Source: Dipylidium caninum (Eukaryota; Platyhelminthes; Cestoda; Cyclophyllidea; Dipylidiidae). Taken from it: a stretch of DNA of 64,000 bases. The position numbers and the translations under genes were made by a program. The stretch spans positions 1,674,001 through 1,738,000 of the forward strand of contig QEYB01000766.1 of the NCBI GenBank assembly GCA_017562135.1, in the 5' to 3' direction. Shown in pieces: positions 49,725-61,348 of this stretch (its first letter is position 1; each line of letters begins with the position of its first letter). Below the pieces are notes generated by a model that was given only the letters and a program-made list of their open reading frames with translations, was not told where the DNA came from and did no database searches.

Positions 49725-49783
49725 AGGGAGAAGAGGAGGAGGAGGTGGTGGTGGAAGGAGGAGGAGGAAGGAGAAGAAGAAAC
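49725..49783. repeat. GA-rich purine tract upstream of the myogenic start codon
   Basis: Imperfect GAG/GGT/GAA triplets on the plus strand, ending about 95 bases before the ATG. It probably lies in the promoter or 5' untranslated region; purine tracts of this kind can act as GAGA-type elements in other animals, which is only a suggestion here. Confidence 0.6.
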
Positions 49784-49878
49784 ATTTACTCTTGTTACCC
49801 GCCTGCCGTTTGCGCACCCACCTACCCCCCACGCGAACCTACCACCACCAACATACACACACAACAAAAAGCAAACAC

Positions 49879-52800
49879 ATGTTGGGAAGCAGTGGCGATT
49901 ATGCCGGTGAAGTGGTAACGACAGCAACTCCGAATGTACCACAGTCCTCGAAACTTCCAGACGCCGACAACAATGGTCCCGGTGTACGCGACAACGTCTA
50001 CCCCTACTCCGAGTACGCCAACGTCATGGGCTATGACAATGGTGGCGTCAGCCACGGCCGGTCATTTCCCAGCGACACGAACCCCGGGCCGTTGCAGACC
50101 CTGGTCAGTCAGTTGGTGGCCAAAAGCGAGCTCAGCTCGAACGAAGCCGGTTATGACCACATTTTGTACTCAGCCTCATCCACAGCTGCAGCGGCTGCCT
50201 ATTCGCCCTTTTACGGGAATCAATCGGGACCAATGTCAACGACTTTTGAAAGCTTCTACCCTCACAGCTACACCGCCTATATGTCCGACCACTTGAATAA
50301 TTCCACGGACCTAAACGGGTTTCCGTATACTTCGACCTACGCGAGCAACCGAGTGTACGAAACAAACGACTACGCCGCGACGGCCACCAATTATCCGAGT
50401 CAACACACGCCCACCACGAATGCCACCAAGACAGTGTCCACGTCAAATGGACTTGACTCCTCTTCAACCTCTTCTGTGACTTCGACCTGTTCAGCGATGG
50501 ATTCGGCCTTTAACAACACAAGCTTCTACCTGAAGTCGGAGGAGGATGGAAAAGTGGGCGGGTTTTTCAACAACGCCAACGGCTGTGCTGCTGTGACTGC
50601 AACGGTGACCGCCACCACTACTACTTGTAACGCTAATAGTAGTATAGAAAAGGAGTTGAGGAAGCGGATAGCGGAGGTGCGAGGCAGCGGGCCTGGCGAG
50701 GAAGAAGGCGCGAACTCATCAGCAAACGAAAAAGCAGGAGCCGCTGCCCCGCGCCCCCGAGAAGGAGGTGAAATCGAGCCTGGCCGTCAGGGAGGACCAC
50801 AGCCCCCTGTCACTGGGAGGCGATTCCGCAGACGACTCGAGCTCCAGCGGAGACGACGAGCACGGGGCTGGCAATAAGGTAAGCCAACCTGGTCCTTAAT
50901 CAACAAGAACCATTTCACACGCATTCTAAGCCAAAAAACAATTATCAATTATCGTCTCGCTGCTATCGTAAATTTAATAATTTCCAACCTTTTTGTGGTT
51001 GTTTGGGCACTTTACACGAGTTGACTTGAAAGCCCTATACCACAGCAAAATGTAACTTCGATATTAGTCGCGTTTTTTGCAAAAAATGATGCTACCTTTA
51101 GTGTTTATCCAATTTCGCTTATTGTCGCGTTTTTGGCGAAAAAACCCCAGGACGAGGTGGCCTTGGGGGCCGCCGGGGTCCTCCACCCAAAGTTTCATGA
51201 GGCCAAAATGGCCTTTGTGGTTGGCGGAGTGTAGGAGCACGAGCCTTACACTTGCGCAGTGGGGGGAACAGTCGCATCGCGCATTCAAAGTTTAGTGCCA
51301 CTGCGATGGAATCATTGTGCAGTGCATGGCGAACGCGTTGTGCAGTGGAGGTCCTCTAGCAGGTCCAGCATCCGTCTCCTCTGTCAGTGGCCAATGCTGC
51401 CACATTTTGCGTTGCGGAGGCTACAAACTTGGATAACAAAGTTAGTTTGGCGAAATTCCCAGTGAGGGAGACTGAGAGTTCTGAGGGAAGAGGAGTTTCT
51501 CCAGAGGCTGACCGAGTAAGGGGACTATCGGCCCCAGCGTGGGCAGTTGCGGTTTTTCGTGCATCCGTTTAATCTGCTGCCACTTCGCCGATCTGCCCGC
51601 GGCTGTAAAGGCTTGTGCCTTTAGCGTTAGTGTTACCAAGGCCACGACATTACGCAGTCAAGACCTGGTTCAAGGCACGTCATGTCCCGTCACCTTGCTA
51701 TTTGTCCCCATCCAGCAATGAAGTACGGTTAATTTAGAGTGTGTCGACATCTCTGGCAAATTAGTGGTCATAAGATGAGAGCTTCATTCGGCCAGCGATT
51801 CACCTCCGTTGGACCCTCAAGCATTTATTTGCAGGCAAGCGACTTTCGTTGAGGATTGCTGATCTGAGAGAAGGTTACTGGGCACAAGTTGTGGGCGGTC
51901 TCTGCCAAGAACACCATTTCAACGCAAAGACGAGCGCCCGTCCAAATATTTCTAATTTGGAGAGGGTTGTTATCGCCATCGTGGAGAGCGGTGGGCAAAC
52001 CCTTGTTATTAGGTGGCTTTCCACAACCAGGACATGAATAACCCCCTATGGTCCGTAATCGCCTCGCCGGGGGACGTGGAGAGACCTCGGCCGATTTAGC
52101 AGCCCCTCGCGGGAGTGACGTGTACGCTACAGCACAAGGGGTCTCGTGACAAGCGTAGTCGGGAGCGAAGTAGCAAGAATCACGGGGCGGGGGGCGGATG
52201 CCACATGGGAATCGGAGCGGTCATGCGTGAGGGGCGATGGAATGCGGAGCCACGTAACAGGATTTACGGATCACTTGGCAGATCCATTTTGACCGAATAG
52301 AATCAAGTAAACAGAGTGGATTGGGTGTCCACGTTTACTGTAGGACAGATTTCGCGGCCATAAGATGTCTCCCGTCGCCTTTACCAAGTTGCGGAGACAC
52401 TGTTTCCAGCTGCCGCAGTGGGTCGACCCGAGCGCCTCCAAGTGGACAAGACGTAAAGCAAAGCGGACGATTCGCAGAAGAAACACCCTGACTGTCCCAG
52501 GCGTTGGCCGCGTTCGCTAACAGAGTGTCCTTCGGTCATAAAACAGCGACAATCCTGGACATGCATGTGCGTGGTGAAAAAATAACAAGACTTTCGCCTT
52601 TGTTGCCATAGCATGCGAGTGGTATCCTTCTTCGGGTGCGATACGACATTAAGAGGATTCCGTTACCGCTTTCGGTGAAAAATGTTCAACTGTGATACAC
52701 GGTAACGTGGCAACCAAGAACCGTACACAATCCTCCCGTAGACATGATAAATCGCTGGTGCTATCAGACACCATGTAATCTCCTCGATTTGCAGACAAAT

Positions 52801-54952
52801 GTCCTCACTCGCGGGCACAAGGCATGCTGTCGCATGCCGCCCGAGCAAGCAACGGGCCGCGGAGGGCGAGTCAACACGCCGTTCCATCAGTTGCCCCACG
52901 TAGCCCAGCCTCCCCCCGCACGGGGGGCGGTGGGGAGTGGGGGGGGCTCAGTTTTGCACAGACGCGTCTTCGCCTCCCATAATTGAGTACGGCCGTCTGG
53001 CCGTGTCGAGGGTGGACGCCGCTTCCTCTTCCTCTCGGCACAACGAGATTCAGTCATTTAGGCGTCGAGTCGGTTTCATTATCCGGCGAGGCAGTTATTT
53101 TAGGCACCGAAAGGAGCGGTAGTTGCATTATTTTCCAAGAGTGACCTTTCTTCGACCAATAGGTTCATAGTCGACTTTAAAATATCTTAGGAAGGTGGTT
53201 GGAGGCGTTACACTTCCACGTCATTCATTAAATTAGGGACGAAGACAAAAAGAACTGAAATAAAGTAGGTTAGCGATCAAAGAGGACACTAGTTTCTTCT
53301 TTGCAGATGAAAAACAGACCGTATGACCAGCCCTTCTGGTTCACGCGTGGAACTGTGGTTCACCGGGCTGGCCATGACCCGGGAGGAACCACTTACGCTG
53401 TGGTATCTGCTTTCCGACAGGGAAACGCGCACGAATGAAATCAGTAGCCGGCTCCGGCGTGTGATGACATTGTAAAGCGGAAATTATTCCACTTAGATCA
53501 TCTGCTCAAACAGCTGGCTGTGGAGGATGGCGCGGGAGGCCTTTGCCTCTGTGACTGTCAGCATTCGCATTTGCTCCTCACCAGCCCCCTCATTGAGCCC
53601 CGCAGGCTCAGCGTACTTGCCTGCATGCATCCACACAGAGATGAAGACTTGTACGGAAACTTCAGGGGAGGCGGTTGTGACTAACGTCCTCTGAATGCGG
53701 AATCTTACTCATCCGGGCCTTCTCGACAAGACGGCGTCAGCTGTTCACCATGACGCAGGCAGCAGGGTGGGGTTTAGCGTTGGAGACGAGGAGGGTCGTG
53801 GAGAAATCCTCTCTCCCTCTCTCTCGCTCCCCCTGTCCTGAGGGGAAAAAGGAGGGAGGAAGAGGGCGAATGAGACGCGGACAGCCTGAGACAACAGCTG
53901 ACGCCCAGACATCACGCCTCACACGCAGGCAGGCACACTGCGCGCCTCCCGGCAAGGGCAATTAGGCGGCAGTAGTCGTAGCAGCAGCAGCAGCAGTGGC
54001 AGCAATAGAAGTGACAGAACGAGGAGGATTAGGAGGGGGGGGGGAGGAGAGGAATGGGTGAGGAATTGGAGCTGGAAACAACTGTTGCGGTGGCGGGGCA
54101 ATGATTTGCCCACGTGCAGGAGGTGGCGGTTGGCAATAAAATATGGGGGCAGAAGGAGTTTCGGGCAGGGGTAGTGCCGGGAGGACCTGCCTCCCTTTCC
54201 AACGTCTTTGCCTGCCCATTTTACTCTCATTTTAATTAAACGTATATTCGCTTGGGGTAAGGAAAAGCTGCCGAAGGTCCATTAGCATTGCCCGATGTGT
54301 AGATTCCCAAGGTAAGCAGATAAGTGAACTCATGAAGAAGGTGGACAGAGGCGAAGGGTCCGCCTCTCTCGGCTGCTGATTGGGCTTCCTTTAGCAGTGT
54401 TACAACGGAGATCTGAGTATGACTCCATTCGGAAGACTGCTGCTGCTGCTGCTGCTGCTGCTGAGGTCTTCGCAGGCGAGGAGGCCTCACACTCGACTAA
54501 TTTGCCATTGCTAGACAGCACTGTGTTGTGGTCACTTGACCGAGCTCCGCTTCCACCGACAGGAGGAGCACATATTGGCGCCCGGATCACATGGCCAATG
54601 CCTCTTATGGGCTTGTAAGGCGTGCAAGAAGAAGACGATGCAGGTGGACCGTAGAAAGGCAGCCACAATGCGGGAGCGTCGACGTCTACGCAAGGTGAAT
54701 GAGGCCTTCGAGACGCTGAAGCGCCGTACCTGTTCCAACCCGAACCAGCGCATGCCCAAGGTGGAGATCCTGCGCACAGCCATTGACTACATCGAGAACC
54801 TTGAGGAGATGCTCCATCGCAACGGTGTCCTCCTCGGCTCTGTCTCCTCCTCTCTCCCTTCCTCCACCTCCACCTCCACTGCTGGCACAATTCTGCGCTC
54901 CTCGTCGGGCCGTTACCCCGCTAGTTTGGGTGTGCTAACAACGCGGAGATAA
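49879..54952 (+). CDS. MYOD1: MyoD-family myogenic bHLH transcription factor, frame-disrupted as read
   Basis: Exon 1 is 49879-50878 and exon 2 starts at 54563; the junction AAG-GTAAGC / CGACAG-GAGGAG is phase 0. Exon 2 encodes the myogenic Cys-rich stretch [13 protein letters not shown], the basic region [20 protein letters not shown] with the myogenic alanine-threonine pair, and the helix-loop-helix [20 protein letters not shown]. Proteins of this family bind E-boxes and commit cells to muscle. Exon 1 encodes a long Ser/Thr/Asn/Tyr-rich N-terminus ending in an acidic [14 protein letters not shown] just before the domain. The frame from the ATG at 49879 does not match the frame at the exon end: it runs to TAA at 50875-50877, with a switch needed between about 50665 and 50780. 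Removing one A from the A5 run at 50729-50733 restores it and makes the exon 999 nt. As read exon 2 stops at 54952, but an adjacent frame stays open to 55164. Symbol indicates the family, not one vertebrate paralog. Confidence 0.9.
50729..50733 (+). other. Probable +1 frameshift site in MyoD exon 1
   Basis: A run of five A within the codons for NEK. Upstream of it frame 1 is open and the other needed frame has stops (TGA, TAG near 50656-50671); downstream the other frame carries the acidic segment and the correct donor phase. The exact site could be anywhere from about 50672 to 50780, including the nearby C runs. Confidence 0.5.
50879..54562 (+). other. MyoD intron 1
   Basis: 3684 nt from GTAAGC to CCACCGACAG. 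It is GC-rich for an intron and contains GCA triplets at 53981-53996 and a (CTG)9 array about 100 bases before exon 2. Open frames inside it have no recognisable relatives. Confidence 0.8.
54437..54463. repeat. (CTG)9 trinucleotide array in the MyoD intron
   Basis: Nine perfect CTG units ending 99 bases before the exon that encodes the bHLH domain; on the minus strand it reads CAG. Confidence 0.95.
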
Positions 54953-55164
54953 ACGGCAAAACAAGTTCAGCCGAGGGCAGCAGAGTTCCACGAGTGGTTA
55001 GCAGCAGTAGAGTTAGAAAGGTGGGCGCACTCTCGAAAAACGAGAAAATCGGAAGCAGCCGGGATGATTACCCCACCATAACTACTCCTCAGGCTGCCAA
55101 CACTGGTCAGCATTCCTTCATGAAAATGGAGACTTCGCAAGCTATGGTGAGTCTGCGTGTCTGA
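54953..55164 (+). other. Possible continuation of the MyoD C-terminus in a neighbouring frame
   Basis: A frame one base away from that of exon 2 is open from 54925 to a TGA at 55162-55164 and reads [15 protein letters not shown] onward, a polar Ser-rich composition like a transcription-factor tail. One extra G in the GGG run at 54928-54930 would join it to the bHLH frame. A strong donor ATG-GTGAGT at 55147 lies in this frame, so a third exon downstream is also possible. Confidence 0.35.
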
Positions 55165-58100
55165 AAGTAGCATAACGGAGGTGAATTTTGGCATTAGAAG
55201 TCAGGAGAGCCAAAGAAATGAGCGGCGAGAACACGGGGCGAAGGAGCTGGAGTGGTCTCCGCCTTAGTCATCATCCATCAGTTATTGGCGCAGAGGTGGT
55301 CAGTCGGAGGTTGAGAATGAGGGTGGATGCGTACACTTTTTCAATGCCCACGGAGCCATGATGGACGGTGGCGTGGAAGAGGCGTACGAGTGCGAGTGAC
55401 AGCGGGGATGGGGTGGTGCCGCAGACGAAGGGTGCGCCCACACGGTTCCTAGAACCGGTGGTTCCCCGCCAGTTGGACCCAACTTTGTGGTGAGGGGAGG
55501 GAACAAAAATCAGTGGATCTTTGATGAATATGGCAGGTGGTACGGTGGGCCTGCGCCCTCTTCGCCCGCGCCACGGTCCCCCGGCCGTGGCCCCTGGCCC
55601 CGCCCTTATACCGGCCGCCGAGTGGAGTGTTCGGCCGCACATCTAGGCCTACTTACACGTGCTAGTCTACGGGATGGGAGCGGGGGAGGTCGCGGCCACT
55701 CCCAATCCGTCATAACTATTGTTGGGCTAATTAGCCGGCCCACTCGGGGCTTTGCCGATGTGAGGGATTGGGGGGAGAGGCAACGAGTCTCATTGTGGGC
55801 ATTTGACCACAAACTCCTTTGCCTCCATCCTCGACGGCAATCACAACCACCAGACTCCGGAATTTCGAGGTCTGATTTGCAAATGACAGGATGAATTGGG
55901 CCCCCCGAGAAGCTGGCCTCGCCTCCTCACTGCCGGTTTGTCGCTGAGGTATTTGGGTTGTTCACCGCCGTTCCTGATTTACTGCGTTTGCGTCCCGTTT
56001 CGCTTTACCCAAGCACGTCGAGGAACACAGTCGTTTGTCATTATTTTTCACGAGGGAGCTACTTTAATGGGCCTCATTCGCGGTGACCAGCGCCCCTCGC
56101 ACCCCTCCTTCGTGTGTGGAACGTTTAGCGTCAAAGTCGGCGCATATCGCCTGGCTGAGGCTCTTCCTCGGCCTCCAGGCGAAGCGGTGCCCCCTCAGCG
56201 CATTTCACGCCACGCTCTGCAACCCTTTTAACCGCCGCTGGTCTAAAAGGGCTGCACATGCATCCAAGACCAGTGGCGCCAACTTCCAACCAATACACAA
56301 AATTACTTAAACCAAGGTTGGATCAGCTCGCGCAGAGAAAAAGTGAACGTTGGCTAAGTGGGTTGCTGTGGGGAAAAGGCTTTCGTTAGGCTCCGCCTGG
56401 CTTAACAAATTGCAATGTCAAATTGGTGGCGTCGTGTTTTTAACAAAATAACCCACAAAGCGCCTCGTGGCCGCCGCCACCGCCGCCGTCATCACCATCG
56501 CATCGTGGCCAGCCTGGCCGCACACATGTACAAAATCACGACTAGCACACACGCATCTGAGAGGCATACGCCAGACAAGATGTGCGCCCCTTGAATACTC
56601 CAAACACCAGACAAATGGGCAGCAGGGATGCGCCGTCCGATCCCGTCTCCTTCGCCCAGCCCTGTTCCCCGTGGGTGTGGGGCCATTTGGGGAAAAACCG
56701 TAAACAGACACACACGGAAGCGGGAGGTACTTGTGGCGCGTAATTTCAGACCCTCACACAAGCGCGAATTGCGAAAAGTGTGGACATGAGCCGAAGTGGG
56801 GTCCAGCCGAAAATGCTGGTCATCGTGACACTCGAGCGAAATCGCCTCGATGGTGGAGACGCGAAGCAACCAAAAAGCGACTTCCACCCGCACGTCATCC
56901 CCTTCCACGGTAGTCCTCCTCCCACCCCGACGAGGCATGAGCCACGGAGGACAGTGGTTCGCTGAGATGGCTGCCCGCCGAGTGATTAAATGGTTCTTAT
57001 TGACATAAAACGCTTGCTGGGGCACAGCTTTGTCGCTGTGACGGGGGCATCGCACCAGCTGGGGGGAGTCTGATGTGAACCCCATGACCAGGGGGCCCGT
57101 AACAAGTGGAGGGGGTGACACTGCTTCTCACGTCTCCTGTCTCTTTATTTTAGACTACGGAGGAAGAATCCTCTTACCGCGGGTACGCGACAAACTTGGC
57201 TAACACTGGATGGCTAACCTCGCTCCCTATTCACGATCCCAATTCCGTTGGTGGTAGGTCGATGGTGTAATGCCCCATCCTTTTCGCAAGTTCTCCAGCC
57301 CACGCGCACTTACGAACCAATTTGGAAAGCACAGTCGACTGTCCATACTGCGAGTAGGTCTTCGAGCAATGCAGACACCGCTTGACTTCGACATTGCATC
57401 ATTCGTCCGCTAACGAGGTGGACACACCTCAACCACAATGTGTGTACTTAATTGTCCGAATAAACTCGTCCTGACAAAGTTAGTAGCGACAATATTTCGT
57501 CTAGTTTTAACCCCACTCACACTGTTTTACGCCAGCCAGTTGGCATCCGTCGAATTACAAGGTGTCTTCGACTGGAACGCGGCGCTATCCTCATCCTCAG
57601 CGCAGTCCATGTAACGCAACCTCTCCAAAGCAGCGAGCTTCCTTTAGGCGGACGATGCACATCCCCACACTCCGCTTCCTCTGGCGCAATAGCGGTGACC
57701 TGCAAGCATTCGAAGAGACGTGTGGGCCAACTAATGTGGAGGAGAAATGGAAAGGAGATATTTTGTGGATGTGGAATGCGTAGGCGAATTCTCGTTGCGT
57801 AGAAGCTAGGCGGAGGAGAGGGGGGTGGGTAACCACGAAGTGGCCTTAAGACGCTTCTAATTGGTTGGACGGCCTTTCTGCATCTAGGTGCGAGCGTGCC
57901 GGCCGTCTTGCCCCCCCCGCTGTGGCGACACGCGACTCCCGCTCTGGGCGGAACTGAAAAACCTGCCTCCGCGGTTCCCGAAAAAGCCCCCTGCTGATTG
58001 GCCAGCATGCCTCGCTCGCCCATCACCCACGTGCGTCAGTGGGCATTTGGCGCGTCCGCGCCTCAGCCCTTCCCCCGCCTCCCTTCGGCATCACTACGAC

Positions 58101-61100
58101 ATCAGTCCCGCCCACATACACTACTCTTTACACTTGGAAATTTGTATTAAACAAAGACAGTGACACCAAACCACCAGCATGTTTAGGCGTTCCCTCCTCT
58201 CCTCTCCCCCTTTAGATATGAGCTTATGCCGTTTACTGTAAATAAAACCACATCCACTATGTCAAAAAGACAATTCATGGAAAGAAGACAATGGATGTTC
58301 TGTCCACTCAAACAGCGGATTCGGAAATCGGAGGGACGGACATTTGGGACCTTTCGGCAGTGGCTAAAGAGCCAGCGCAAAAATTGGTCAACTGATGAGG
58401 CAGTTCGGTGGGAATTAATCGTCCATGTGTTCTTGTCGGGACTGACTGGGTTGCGCCCTTCTGGACCCAGAAAATTTGCGCATTTGTAGTGAGAACTAAC
58501 TGATCTGTGCACTGTCGGCGTGGTTAGACACCAAAAGTCCCCAATCACCTGACAACACGGCCACACTACTCGAGGAAGCCTGACACTTTACTACCGGTTC
58601 TTACATTCAATATCCCCCACCAGATCAGACGCATGACAGGCTTGAACAGCGAACCACCTCCCGAATTCTGGTTGCAATGTTTTCAACCCTCACAGCGAAT
58701 GTCACTCAATTCCGGTTTAATTTGTACGTTGAAGATCTCCCGGAGAATCTCACCGGATGCCGAGGGCGCTTTGTTCAGATGAATTTTAAACTAATGTTGT
58801 CAATTAAGCTGCTTCGCAATTCAAATTAACAACTATTTCTCATAAGCAGTATAAAAGCGATTAGAGACGACATTAGATTTAAGCGAAATTATCTGTGTTT
58901 AATAGTCGAAGAGCAGTAGACAAATCTGCTAACGCTTCATGACCTCCAACGTCGAAATACCATGGAAAATAGTTTGCTGAGTGGAGACTATGCTTTGTCG
59001 AAAAGAAGATGGGAGCGACAAAGCCCCGAAGTTGGAGGCATTCACGGTCCTCCGGTATCATTGTTCCAAGTTGTGTGGAGGGACTAAGAACTCCGTGCGT
59101 AATAAGCAACATTTGCTCACGTTGATGGCAGGCGCCAAAGACTATTGTTGTTGGTTTTTCTGCCAGCGAAAGGAGAAGAGGAAGCGGTGGCCGTTTTGCC
59201 TCCATGGGATGTGCTGAGGCAGCGTCTGCTTCGTTTTTACTCGCTAAGACGTAAACCGCACCGACCAGTGCATGAGCATCGGCGCCGATCTGGGTACTGG
59301 TACATATGAAAACAGCCATAAATTTGGCTCAGAAATGATCCATTAATTACACCTACGTACACACATGTGCGTTTGCGAGTGGAGAGGAGGAGGACGAGGC
59401 GGAACAAGGGGGGAGGTGCGCCCCCAAAGCCACTCGTTCCCCGTACGTGCCAGACGATCAGAAGGGAAGTATGATTGATAATTTTGCGAGACTACCATGC
59501 GACCAAACTGGCCGCGCAAACGATCAAAGAAATCGCCCAAATCGCTGTTGCCTCATGGCCTTCTCGAGCCTCGAGGATGCAAATTTACGAACAGGGAAAC
59601 GAAATCACTTTTTACAATTATGGCGATTGATAGAAATGGGCAAACGACCGAGCCCTCTGCTTCCAGTTTAATGGCAGCTTCTACACTCCTGCTCAACATT
59701 ACACAAGGAGGAATGTTTCCCAGCCAGCCGATAGAAAAGGGGGAGCGGAGAAGCAGCTAACGAGTTAACCACAAATTGGGGATTTAACGTGAGCAAGCAA
59801 TTGCTACTAGCCGCCATAAGCCTGGAAAACAGTTAAACAAACGCCTAAGAAAGCTGCTATGATCGAGAAGCCATTTTACCATACTCCAAAAACGCTAAGT
59901 CCTTTGAAATGATACTGGAACGATGAAAAGTGATACTTCAGTCTGCGGAAAGATTAAATCCACAAACCAATTCATTCAGAGATGATTTTAAGCTTAGTCA
60001 GACATCTGCCAAAACTATTGGCCTAACACACTATCCAGTCGAAGGCAACTCCGAAACGTGGAACAGTCACAACACAAAAGCTATCGTCAGTCACCGTCGA
60101 CTTCTCGTTAATTGGGATTTGGTGAGTTGTGGGAATTTAGTGAAGGCACTCGGTCGTGTCTATCGTTAACCAGGACTTCAGTAAGATGTGGGGATAAAAT
60201 TTTTACTATTGAGAGTGGAGTAGCAAACTAACAAGGTGAGACCAAGTCGGCGGCAGATAAGTACCAAACTCGATTCTTTTTGGGAAACCAAAGAACCAGA
60301 TCATTTAATAGTGGAATAAGACCATTCGACCTGTTAAGGGCTTATAGGCTTGAAAAACAAAGTTTTGGATGCAAGGTTGCATTTCTAAAAAATGTGAAGT
60401 TGAGAAACCTGCGAAAATAATCGTCGCTCAACTCCACGGAAAAAGGCATTCTTTAAAAATACTTGAGCCACCCATAAGGCGTTTTTCGTGGAAAACCGCG
60501 AAAGCAACTACAGAGTACTTTTAGGCACACTTCGAAGGCAATCCCCAAAATTCGCCAAGACACTGTCAATTTAAACAGGCAACTCCTGAGACAGAAGCTC
60601 AAGAGGGAACTGTACGGCACCACAACCCATCAGTTAAATCTAGAACATTATCTCATCAATGTGCGATCTAATGTTCGGCAGGGTTTTGGAACCTCAGTAG
60701 TTCCGCAACGAAGAAGGGTAAGTCGCAACAAAATACTAGATCCCTTGACTGCTTATGAAATGACCAGATCCCTAGAGTACTATGAGTAGCAAAAGATATG
60801 ACCAAGTCAGTAATGACATTGATTGAATTTATTAAAGCTACTTCGCAAGCTTGTAATGCCGTGCTACCTTCCGAAAATGAGTAGAAAGTGCAGCACAGCC
60901 AACAGGGGTCTGAGACTACAAAGAGCTCCTCGCGTCTTCGGAAACCAAGTACAATCACAAAATTCAATCACAAACGGAAGCCACATTTGTTTAATAACAA
61001 GACTCAGAGTAATCAAAGAAAATGGAGACAAAACTGTCACAAAAACATCAACAACTCGATAGCATTACCGTAACCACCCTGCGATTAGCGAAGAAAAAAT

Positions 61101-61348
61101 ATTCAACGATACCTCATTATTCTCAAGACGTGCAAAGTGAACGGCACTCCGCTTCGTCACACGACTGCGACCATAGAAGAGAGGGGATCAAATACCTTCC
61201 GACCAAAAGAGATGTAAAAAAAGGCAAACCACCAACAAGACACAAAAATCAGCTATGATCATTTAAATATGCCAGAGGGGTAGACAATGGCAGGGAGAGA
61301 CGATCACAAGCATAAGAGCCGGTATAAAAGAGGATTAGATACACACTT
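55165..61348. other. Convergent intergenic region between MyoD and ABCE1
   Basis: GC-rich to about 58.2 kb and AT-rich after that. It should hold the 3' ends of both flanking genes. AATAAA motifs occur at 57458-57463 and near 58241 on the plus strand. Apart from an isolated open frame at 58879-59319 no coding sequence is suggested, and no transposon domain is recognised. Confidence 0.5.
58879..59319 (-). CDS. Isolated 146-codon open frame of unknown nature
   Basis: Begins with ATG (MAVFICTSTQIGADAHALVG) and ends at TAA, in sequence of only moderate GC content where such a length is less expected by chance. The N-terminus is alanine-rich. I recognise no domain, no signal peptide and no partner exon. 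It may be a small hypothetical protein, an exon, or chance. Confidence 0.25.
   Translation of the reverse strand: MAVFICTSTQIGADAHALVGAVYVLASKNEADAASAHPMEAKRPPLPLLLSLAEKPTTIVFGACHQREQMLLITHGVLSPSTQLGTMIPEDRECLQLRGFVAPIFFSTKHSLHSANYFPWYFDVGGHEALADLSTALRLLNTDNFA

Larger units (their letters stand above)
41019..49878. other. Gene-poor region upstream of the myogenic factor
   Basis: Nearly 9 kb between divergent genes, with an AT-rich centre (about 42.5-44.1 kb) inside GC-rich flanks. It holds a pentanucleotide array, a dinucleotide array and other simple repeats close to the myogenic gene. It is a natural place for distal control elements of a developmental transcription factor, but no specific element can be supported by eye. 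Confidence 0.45.

Noticed and set aside
49169..49942. 257-codon minus-strand frame
   Set aside because: It spans AC and GA simple repeats and lies opposite the 5' region of MyoD; begins within exon 1 antisense and has Cys/Ser runs caused by repeats.
53320..53400. Hairpin-like GC-rich stretch considered as a tRNA or small RNA
   Set aside because: No A-box and B-box in correct spacing and no cloverleaf; the complementarity is short.
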